From: an uncultured Lachnospiraceae bacterium
GTDB lineage: Bacteria; Bacillota; Clostridia; Lachnospirales; Lachnospiraceae
Assembly (NCBI GenBank): GCA_910585965.1
Contig: CAJUHH010000005.1
Coordinates: forward strand, 148,739 to 212,738
DNA: 64,000 nucleotides
Direction: 5' to 3'
This document shows, piece by piece, positions 36,351 to 43,179 of the stretch (its first letter is position 1; every line of letters begins with the position of its first letter). Both the position numbers and the translations under genes were made by a program. The notes under the pieces are model-generated. The model was not told the origin of the DNA. It made no database searches and was given only the letters and a program-made list of their open reading frames with translations.

Positions 36351-38309
36351 ATGATGAAAAACAAAGTGAAGGAATTGTCTTATTATCTTTTTTTTGGACT
36401 CATGGTTCTGGCAAAGGGGATGGGTCTGGACAGCGGTGTCCGCTTATATTATTTACTGAGCGCTGCGGCCTGTCTTTGTCTTGGGATAAAGCTTGTTCTT
36501 ACGAAGTATAATATGAAGCAGGTAGGGGCTATGGCAGTATTATGCATTATAGCCTTTGTTTCCTATAGGAATTCGGGGAGGCTGGGGATTGTCCTGACCG
36601 TTCTTGCACTCATCGGTTTGAAAGATATGGATATAAAAAAGCTGTTTCGTATGGGGCTTGTTATTTATGGGTGTTCTTTTGCTTGGATGGTGGTTATGGC
36701 GAAGTGGGGCGTGATTCATAATCCTTTGGATGTACACAGGAAAGGCGGAGTGGAATTGATCCGCTGGGGAATGGGATACAGTACAGGGAATGTATTTCAT
36801 GTGTCATATTTTATCCTGACAGTATTTTTATGCTATACATGGGGAAAACGATATGATATCAAGCGGATGTCGGCGCTGATGGCCGGGAATCTGGCGGTAT
36901 TTTTATTTTCGCTCAGTTATACTGGGGTGATCGTGGTTACTTTTTTTCTGTTCTTATTTTTATATGCGGTAAGAAGAGGGAAACCGAGCCGGCTGGAACG
37001 GTTTCTGTTCTGGCTTCCGCTTCCCCTTTGTCTGGTTTTTTCTTTCGGAGGGCCGTTTATGTTAAATATTCCGCTGATGCAGAAGCTGGATGCCATGCTT
37101 CAGGCAAGGTTGTCTTTTTCAGCTTATTATTTGACAAACCAGCCTATCACGCTGTTTGGTGCGAAAATGAGAGACGTGCCTAATTTTTGGGTGATTATGG
37201 ACAATGGCTATGTTTATATCTTTATGACTTTTGGGATTGTGGCGTTTATACTGTTTTGCATGGGATATGCGGTTCTAATTGCCCGATACAGCGGATTTGC
37301 GGGAGCGGGAAGGAAAGAACGATTGCAGGAGATGAGTATTATTACTGCATTTCTGCTGTATGGAATTATGGAACAGTTTATTTCTAACGCATTTATGAAT
37401 CTTTCATTACTTTTTTTGGGTGAACTGCTGTTTGGGGCAGAAGCCATGGGGAATGAGAATGAAGGAAAAGAGGATATGGAAAGCGCGTATGCCGGGAAAC
37501 GATGCGCTGTAGAAGAGAGGGACGGAAAACTGGCAAAAGAGTTTGGAAACTGGCAATGGATATGCTGTGCGGGAATCGGTATCGCGGTTGCTGTTCTCTA
37601 TTGGATATTTGTTCCGGCGAAAGAGTGTGTGAGGGTGCCGCTGGACGCCTTGCTTTATGTGGATGCATGGAGCGTGGAAGTGGAAGCGGGAAGGCTTGGG
37701 GGGCCTCTGGCAGATAACCCCGCAGGGGCAGATCCTGGCAGTGGAGAATGTACAAAGGAAGAGCTGCAAGAGTTGATGAATCAGTGCAGAGATGTGATAG
37801 AAAAGCCGGAAGCCATGAAAGAGGCGGTCCGGAAGGCTGGGTTAGAGGGGAAACTGTCGGCGGAAGAGGCGGCGGCAGCTATGGAGTATTCCCTTCCGAT
37901 ATCTGTACAAAGCAGCGAAATATATGACAGATTCCGCATTCGGCTGCTGAAGTTATATTGCAGAATCGAGGACGAAGAATATGCCCGGCTGATGGATCAG
38001 ATTGTACGGAATGCTGGAAGGTCAGGGGGGACGGCGTATCAGGCTGCTGTTGGTTCCATCTATACGGAAAGAATTGAAAAAAGCGCAGGGAAAGACAGAA
38101 TTGAGCATATGGGCAGCGAAAAGGAGTATTTAGTGGAGAAGGACGGAAATATAGTGACAATGGAGCATTTCCGGAACAGCGTATTTTATGGCATAGCGGG
38201 GATGGCTGCGGGGGTATTGCTGTGGAATGCGCCGGGTTGGCGGAGACAATGGAACCGTCTGTGGGAAACTGTACGAAAGGAATGTGGAAAGGATGAAAAT
38301 AGCGATTGA
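36351..38309 (+). CDS. Wzy-like polymerase paralogue 3 with large C-terminal membrane-anchored extension
   Basis: 652 residues. The N-terminal 350 residues match the paralogue at 13717, including KGMGLDSG and RWGMGYSTGN; the HPN of the other two is replaced by TGN. After a short basic loop an extra span (about 405-425), an outside domain of about 190 residues and a last span (about 620-637) follow. The outside domain is helical and starts with a small beta part (VPLDALLYVD), ending again in LPISVQSSEIYDRF before a helix. This is reminiscent of Wzz chain-length proteins, suggesting a polymerase fused to its length control. That is inference. Confidence 0.7.
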   Translation: MMKNKVKELSYYLFFGLMVLAKGMGLDSGVRLYYLLSAAACLCLGIKLVLTKYNMKQVGAMAVLCIIAFVSYRNSGRLGIVLTVLALIGLKDMDIKKLFRMGLVIYGCSFAWMVVMAKWGVIHNPLDVHRKGGVELIRWGMGYSTGNVFHVSYFILTVFLCYTWGKRYDIKRMSALMAGNLAVFLFSLSYTGVIVVTFFLFLFLYAVRRGKPSRLERFLFWLPLPLCLVFSFGGPFMLNIPLMQKLDAMLQARLSFSAYYLTNQPITLFGAKMRDVPNFWVIMDNGYVYIFMTFGIVAFILFCMGYAVLIARYSGFAGAGRKERLQEMSIITAFLLYGIMEQFISNAFMNLSLLFLGELLFGAEAMGNENEGKEDMESAYAGKRCAVEERDGKLAKEFGNWQWICCAGIGIAVAVLYWIFVPAKECVRVPLDALLYVDAWSVEVEAGRLGGPLADNPAGADPGSGECTKEELQELMNQCRDVIEKPEAMKEAVRKAGLEGKLSAEEAAAAMEYSLPISVQSSEIYDRFRIRLLKLYCRIEDEEYARLMDQIVRNAGRSGGTAYQAAVGSIYTERIEKSAGKDRIEHMGSEKEYLVEKDGNIVTMEHFRNSVFYGIAGMAAGVLLWNAPGWRRQWNRLWETVRKECGKDENSD

Positions 38310-39438
38310 CTTGACTTCCTTGGCTGATAATTTTTCAGGGATGGAGAGGTATGCTATGAATATAGCCAAAGAATTGATAGAGATGGATATAAAACGGGAA
38401 AATAAGTATATTCTTTTATTTAAGCGGAAGATTCATCCCGAGTTCGAACAGTACCTGGAAATGGAAAATGTTGCTTTTAAAGTATGGCAGGGAAATAATA
38501 AGTTTTTGTTTGCACAGGTATGGATGCCATTTCATCTTTATAGTGTAAAGGCGGATGTTTTTTTATTTCTGGCATTTCAAAGTCCTGTGTTGTTCCGGCG
38601 CAAAGGAATTTATAATACGGTTCATGACCTGACGTGCTGGGACTGTCCGGAGACAATGAAAAAGCATATGGAGTGGTATTTTAAGCTTTCCATACGGAAT
38701 GCGCTATGGGTCAGCGAGAAAATCATTACGATATCTAAGTTTACGGGAAACCGCATTATAAAAAAATTTCATTACCGCAGGGATAAGCTGATTCTTGCCT
38801 ATTGCGGGATTTCCGATGTGTTTATGGATTATGTCAGTGATGAAAAAATCCCTTTGTCAAAAGAGGAAACGGAGAAACGTCTGGAAGTTCGGCATAAATA
38901 TCACCTGCCTGAGCAGTACCTTCTTTGCCTTGCTACGCTGGAACCGAGAAAAAATCTTCCTTTTCTGGTGAAAGCCTATGTGGAACTTCAAGAGGAAGAA
39001 GCGTTAGACATCCCCCTTGTCCTGGCAGGGAGAAAGGGCTGGAAAATGGATGAATTCCTGAATCGGATAGAGGCGGTATATAGAAGAAAGATTATTGTAA
39101 CCGGGTTTATTGAAGATGAAGACCTGCCTTATGTATATCATATGGCAGATTGTTTCATTTTTCCTTCCATTTATGAAGGATTCGGCATGCCGCCGTTGGA
39201 GGCGATGGCGGTAGGCACTATGGTGATTTCCTCCGATGCGGCCTCATTGAAGGAGGTTCTTGGAGAAGCAGCTTCTTATTTTCATTTAGGAGATAAAGAG
39301 GAATTAAAGAAGAAAATGAAGATGGGCATCCGCCAGGAAATAAAAGATGTAACAGTGGGGGAGATTAAAAAAAGGATCGGTATGTTCCAGTGGGGAGTAT
39401 CGGCGGGGAAAATTATGAGTAAAATCAGTAAAAAGTGA
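38293..39438 (+). CDS. GT4 glycosyltransferase
   Basis: 381 residues from the ATG at 38293, chosen because it begins with MKIAIDLTSL and has GGAAAGG just upstream; the longest frame (38227) adds 22 residues from inside the previous gene. GT-B fold with HDLTCWDCPE, LATLEPRKNL, and the E295/E303 pair (EGFGMPPLE). It belongs to the mannosyltransferase-like WbdB/C subgroup. It ends block III; a strong terminator follows within 45 bases. Confidence 0.92.
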   Translation: MKIAIDLTSLADNFSGMERYAMNIAKELIEMDIKRENKYILLFKRKIHPEFEQYLEMENVAFKVWQGNNKFLFAQVWMPFHLYSVKADVFLFLAFQSPVLFRRKGIYNTVHDLTCWDCPETMKKHMEWYFKLSIRNALWVSEKIITISKFTGNRIIKKFHYRRDKLILAYCGISDVFMDYVSDEKIPLSKEETEKRLEVRHKYHLPEQYLLCLATLEPRKNLPFLVKAYVELQEEEALDIPLVLAGRKGWKMDEFLNRIEAVYRRKIIVTGFIEDEDLPYVYHMADCFIFPSIYEGFGMPPLEAMAVGTMVISSDAASLKEVLGEAASYFHLGDKEELKKKMKMGIRQEIKDVTVGEIKKRIGMFQWGVSAGKIMSKISKK

Positions 39439-39481
39439 ACTTGCTGAGGCCGGCGGGAAACCGGGCGATACATCGGGAGAA

Positions 39482-39516
39482 GTTAAAAAAGTTGGCCACG
39501 GGCCAACTTTTTTAAC
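39482..39516. terminator. Bidirectional Rho-independent terminator
   Basis: A perfect 16-bp inverted repeat, GTTAAAAAAGTTGGCC (39482-39497) and its complement (39501-39516), with a three-base loop. Each strand shows a GC core followed by a run of six T. It lies between convergent genes, and its right arm contains the stop codon of the - strand Spo0A-C gene (39512-39514). Confidence 0.93.
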
Positions 39517-39850
39517 ATGATTTGTTTCTTCTCAAATAATCTGCAAGTACCGCAATAAATTCTTTGGGAGGTAGAGGGCCTGCGTTGGGGTACCCGGTAA
39601 CGGTACGGAAATGGCTGCCGTTGCCCTGCTCCCAATAGGCATCGAGAAGCGTTCTTATGCTATGTTGGACAGAATCCGGAGATACGTGGAAATGTTCAGC
39701 CGTATCCTGATAAAGCGCTTTGCTGGTAAGGAACGGGCTGTCTTCATCTGATACCGCCTGGAAAATGATGTGGGTCAGATAAGGATATCCCCTATAGGAA
39801 GGGTTAACCCCGATACGGATTAATAGTTCAGAAACAATAGTTTTTTCCAT
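39512..39850 (-). CDS. Spo0A C-terminal-domain DNA-binding protein (solitary)
   Basis: 112 residues from the ATG at 39850, which has AAAGGAGG seven bases upstream; the longer frame to 39955 begins inside the promoter. The whole protein corresponds to the Spo0A effector domain: a helix with LLIRIGVNPSYRGYPYL, a middle helix, TAEHFHVSPDSVQHSIR as the recognition-helix region, and PLPPKEFIAVLADYLRR at the end. There is no receiver domain, so it cannot be switched by phosphorylation like Spo0A. It may regulate the surrounding loci. The target is unknown. Confidence 0.9.
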   Translation of the reverse strand: MEKTIVSELLIRIGVNPSYRGYPYLTHIIFQAVSDEDSPFLTSKALYQDTAEHFHVSPDSVQHSIRTLLDAYWEQGNGSHFRTVTGYPNAGPLPPKEFIAVLADYLRRNKSC

Positions 39851-39898
39851 GGTTAATTCCTCCTTTGTAAAAATAATAATGCTGTTTCTTTTATTAGC

Positions 39899-39928
39899 AT
39901 AATAGATTGGAGAAAAATTCCAATACAA
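39899..39928 (-). promoter_or_regulatory. Candidate promoter of the Spo0A-C gene with overlapping dyad
   Basis: On the - strand TTGTAT (39928-39923) is followed by an 18-base spacer and TATTAT (39904-39899). The spacer contains the inverted repeat TTGGA-n7-TCCAA, a possible operator, perhaps for self-control. The start would fall about 45 bases before the ATG. Confidence 0.45.
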
Positions 39929-40090
39929 GGGAAGAAAAAAGACAGAAAAGGACATTTTTTGTCTCGGTGGGTTCTTCCTTAAGGATGTAACGCTATAAAA
40001 TTGTTATATCATATAAATGGCGTTTGGGAGGGGAGGGTGAATAAATAGAGGGTGAAAGGGTAAAAAAAGTGGTTTTGAAGGAAAGATTTA

Positions 40091-40099
40091 TGTTAAGAT
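40091..40099 (+). promoter_or_regulatory. Candidate extended -10 for the AAA-ATPase/nuclease-like gene
   Basis: TGT followed directly by TAAGAT (40094-40099) forms an extended -10, 39 bases before the ATG at 40138. No good -35 is seen (GGTTTT or GTTTTG at the right distance). The rest of the 287-base gene-free stretch 39851-40137 holds only the Spo0A-C promoter and AT-rich sequence with no feature I can name. Confidence 0.35.
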
Positions 40100-40137
40100 A
40101 GAGAAAATATGACGGATGTACAGGAAAGGAGCCGGAT

Positions 40138-41859
40138 ATGCATAAACCAATGCCCATAGGAATTGAAGATTATAAAGAAATGATAGAAGAGGGATATTGT
40201 TATGTGGATAAAACACTCCTGATCAGGGATCTGCTTGAAAAGAAGGGGAAGGTAAATCTGTTCACCCGCCCCCGCCGTTTTGGGAAAACCCTGGCCTTGA
40301 CTATGCTGAAAACGTTTTTTGAAGCGGAGATGGATGAGGAAGGAAAACAAAAAGATAATGCCAGTTATTTTTATGGGAAAAAAATTGCGGCGGCAGGAAA
40401 TGAATATACGGCACATATGGCGAAATATCCTGTGATTTTTCTTTCACTGAAATCTACAAGACAACCGAATTGTGAATCTGCAAGGAACAGGCTGGAAGAG
40501 GAGATTGCGGGGGAATTCCGGCGCCACCGTTATGTGCTTATGGGGGAGGCGTTGCCGCCGTTGGAAAAGAAAAAATATGAGGAGGCTATGTACGGGCAGA
40601 CTGGAGCTGACGGATACGTGACCGCTTTAAAATTTCTTTCACAGTGTCTTGCCGTATATCATAAAGAAAAGGCAATTATCTTAATCGATGAGTATGATGT
40701 GCCATTGGAGAATGCTTATTTCCGTAATTTTTATGAAGAAATGACGGACTATATCCGTTCTCTGTTTGAGTCGGCGCTGAAGACAAACGAAAATTTAAAA
40801 TTTGCAGTTATTACGGGATGTCTGCGTATCAGCAGGGAGAGCATTTTTACAGGGCTGAATAATTTAAAGATCAATTCTGTTTTAAGCGCCGGGTATACGG
40901 AATATTTTGGATTCACCCAGGCAGAAGTGGAGGCGCTGCTGGAGGAATGCAGCCTGAAGGAAAAGGAAGATGTAGTAAAGGAATGGTATGATGGTTATCT
41001 GTTTGGAAAAACAGAAGTATATAATCCATGGAGTATTTTGAATTATTTGGATGAAGCGGCTGAAAACAGAGGGATGCCGCCAAAACCATACTGGGCGAAT
41101 ACTTCATCAAACAATATTGTGAGGCAGCTGGTGGAAAATGCGGAAGGGGCTGTAAAGCAGGAAATCGAAAAGCTGATTGCTGGAGGGTATATAGAAAAAC
41201 CTGTACATGAGGATATTACCTATGAGGATATCCATTCTTCTCAGGATAATTTATGGAATTTTCTTCTGTTTACCGGATATCTGAAGGCGGGAGAGCAGCG
41301 GCTGGAAGAGAATGATGTTTATTTGACAATGGAGATTCCCAATAAGGAAGTTGCTTATATTTACAAGAATACAATTCAGGCATGGTTCGAGAAAAAGGTA
41401 AAGGGTTCGGGGTTTAATGCTTTTTATGATGCGCTGCTGGAAGGGGAAACGGAGAGCGTGGAGGAATTTATTAACGGACAGCTTTTGGGAAGCATTAGCT
41501 ATTATGACAGTGAAGAAAAATTTTATCATGGATATATGATGGGAATTTTGGCGGGACTTGGAGGATACCAGATATATTCCAACCGGGAAAATGGGATGGG
41601 AAGGCCGGATATCTTGTTGTATCCATTAGACTATCGAAAGCCCGCAGTGATTCTTGAACTGAAACATGTGAAAAACTTTCCGCAGATGGAAGAGGGGTGC
41701 AAAGAAGCCTTGGAGCAGATAGAGGAGAGAGGATATGCGGCAGGTTTGGAGGCGGAAGGGATCGGCAAAGTGCTGAAGTATGGGATTTGCTTTTGCAGGA
41801 AGAGCTGCATGGTAAGGCTGGGACGGGGATTTAGGCATGAGAATAAAATAGTGTTTTAA
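40138..41859 (+). CDS. AAA-ATPase-like / PD-(D/E)XK nuclease-superfamily protein (DUF1703 type)
   Basis: 573 residues, AAAGGAG nine bases before the ATG. It opens with the family's MPIGIEDYKEMIEEGYCYVDKT and NLFTRPRRFGKT, a modified Walker A. ILIDEYDVPLENAY is the Walker B region, and the C-terminal GRPDILLYP and AVILELKHVK give the D and E-x-K residues of the nuclease-like domain. These genes occur in many copies in Lachnospiraceae and Bacteroidetes genomes; their role is unsettled. Unrelated to polysaccharide synthesis as far as can be seen. Confidence 0.9.
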   Translation: MHKPMPIGIEDYKEMIEEGYCYVDKTLLIRDLLEKKGKVNLFTRPRRFGKTLALTMLKTFFEAEMDEEGKQKDNASYFYGKKIAAAGNEYTAHMAKYPVIFLSLKSTRQPNCESARNRLEEEIAGEFRRHRYVLMGEALPPLEKKKYEEAMYGQTGADGYVTALKFLSQCLAVYHKEKAIILIDEYDVPLENAYFRNFYEEMTDYIRSLFESALKTNENLKFAVITGCLRISRESIFTGLNNLKINSVLSAGYTEYFGFTQAEVEALLEECSLKEKEDVVKEWYDGYLFGKTEVYNPWSILNYLDEAAENRGMPPKPYWANTSSNNIVRQLVENAEGAVKQEIEKLIAGGYIEKPVHEDITYEDIHSSQDNLWNFLLFTGYLKAGEQRLEENDVYLTMEIPNKEVAYIYKNTIQAWFEKKVKGSGFNAFYDALLEGETESVEEFINGQLLGSISYYDSEEKFYHGYMMGILAGLGGYQIYSNRENGMGRPDILLYPLDYRKPAVILELKHVKNFPQMEEGCKEALEQIEERGYAAGLEAEGIGKVLKYGICFCRKSCMVRLGRGFRHENKIVF

Positions 41860-41866
41860 AAATATG

Positions 41867-41887
41867 AATATTGCAAAAAACAATATT
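41867..41887 (+). terminator. Weak AT-rich hairpin after the AAA-ATPase gene
   Basis: AATATTG (41867-41873) and CAATATT (41881-41887) can pair around a seven-base A-rich loop, followed by ATTTTAT. The stem has a single GC pair, so termination would be inefficient. Bases 41888-41940 that follow are AT-rich without other features. Confidence 0.3.
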
Positions 41888-41940
41888 ATTTTATATAATA
41901 ATAAAGAAAAAGAGTGAATTTTAGCAACTAAATGAGTAAG

Positions 41941-41983
41941 GTGGATAATTAAAAGTTATCCGTTAAATCTATTGATAAACTGA
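41941..41983 (+). repeat. Left 43-bp terminal inverted repeat of the cassette
   Basis: Begins GTGGATAATT and ends ATAAACTGA. It matches the reverse complement of 47671-47713 at every position. Within it GGATAA (41943-41948) and TTATCC (41956-41961) form a dyad around seven bases, which could bind a recombinase or regulator. It ends 80 bases before the first cassette gene. Confidence 0.97.
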
Positions 41984-42063
41984 TGATTAAGAGAAGCAAA
42001 GGATATTTCCTGATTATCGGTAATAGATGTAAAAATATTATATGCATATGGAGAGTGCCCATT

Positions 42064-43158
42064 ATGGTAGATAGTATTTTAATAAAAGCCAACAAATATA
42101 TTAAAAATTCTCGCCCCTATTTACCGGAAGATACAATATGTGATACATTTCGGAATAATTCTTTTATGGAACTTGCGTTTATGAGTAAAAGATGCCCAAA
42201 TGATGCCTGTGGGGCATGCATTATGTGTGACTATGGTGTACTCCAAGGAGAAAAATCTGCTTCTGTGTATATTGCAGAAATGAATAAAATCCTGGATAAG
42301 GAAAAAGGAATCGAATACTTGCTCATATGTACCAATGGCAGCATCTTAAACCCCAACCAGATTTCGGAAGAAACATTATATAAAATTTTAAAAGCGGCAG
42401 CCAACACAGATATTCCGCATATCATCATTGAAGCGCATTATAATGATATTTCCGAGCAAAAACTTGCCAATATAAAACAGATAATGCCTGACAAAAATCT
42501 GACTTTAGAACTCGGTCTGGAAACAGTTTCCCAATACTACCAGGATACATTGATTATGAAGCATATTAATATTGCTAATTTTGATAAAACAATTTCTATG
42601 ATACAAAATTATAAATTCAACGTAGATATAAATATTCTGTTGGGATTACCTTTTTTATCTGCAAAAGAACAGTTTGATGAAACATTGAAGACAGTTGAGT
42701 GGACTTTGGAACGCGGATGCAATCCCGTTATTTTTCCGGTTAATATTAAACCGTACACGCTGTTGATGCATATGTATAAGAATAGTTTTTACACCCCTGT
42801 CTCACACTGGTTATTGATTTTGCTCCTTGACGCCGTCGAAGCAGAGCAACTGTCAAAAATCACAATTGCTTATTATGGAAATCGTACAGAGGATTATTAT
42901 GATATGGCAGAACAACCTATTTTTCCAGGTTGCTGCGAGGTATGCCAGGCACCTATAGAAATATTTTATGCGGAATTTTGCAAGGAAGAGAATAGTATAA
43001 AACGAAAAAACCTACTGCAAAATATCTTGGCTTTTAAGCAGTGCGATTGCTTGAGCGATTTAAAAAATCAGATAAATCAAACTGCCAAAAGTAATTTCCA
43101 TGAAAGATATGCATCCTATACTCGATTTTTGCACAAAGAATTTGATGCTCATATTTAA
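42064..43158 (+). CDS. Radical SAM protein, RaSEA-like (archaeosine-synthase-associated type)
   Basis: 364 residues from the ATG at 42064, with GGAGAG eight bases upstream; the longer frame from 41983 begins at the edge of the repeat. Cysteines C44, C49, C52 and C55 form a C-x4-C-x2-C-x2-C cluster; C44/C52/C55 would match the long-spaced motif of the RaSEA/Elp3-like group. TNGSILNPNQIS, a GLET motif (ELGLETVSQ) and LLGLPFLSAKEQFDET follow the RaSEA order. The C-terminal part has a CCEVCQAP set. Translation runs into the ATP-grasp/radical SAM gene 21 bases on, suggesting both act on one product. Substrate unknown. Confidence 0.75.
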   Translation: MVDSILIKANKYIKNSRPYLPEDTICDTFRNNSFMELAFMSKRCPNDACGACIMCDYGVLQGEKSASVYIAEMNKILDKEKGIEYLLICTNGSILNPNQISEETLYKILKAAANTDIPHIIIEAHYNDISEQKLANIKQIMPDKNLTLELGLETVSQYYQDTLIMKHINIANFDKTISMIQNYKFNVDINILLGLPFLSAKEQFDETLKTVEWTLERGCNPVIFPVNIKPYTLLMHMYKNSFYTPVSHWLLILLLDAVEAEQLSKITIAYYGNRTEDYYDMAEQPIFPGCCEVCQAPIEIFYAEFCKEENSIKRKNLLQNILAFKQCDCLSDLKNQINQTAKSNFHERYASYTRFLHKEFDAHI

Positions 43159-43179
43159 AGGATAAGGAGGTTATTTTTA

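Noticed and set aside
39851..40137. Riboswitch or small RNA in the longest gene-free stretch
   Set aside because: No stable long stems or known aptamer elements seen; it is explained by two divergent promoters.
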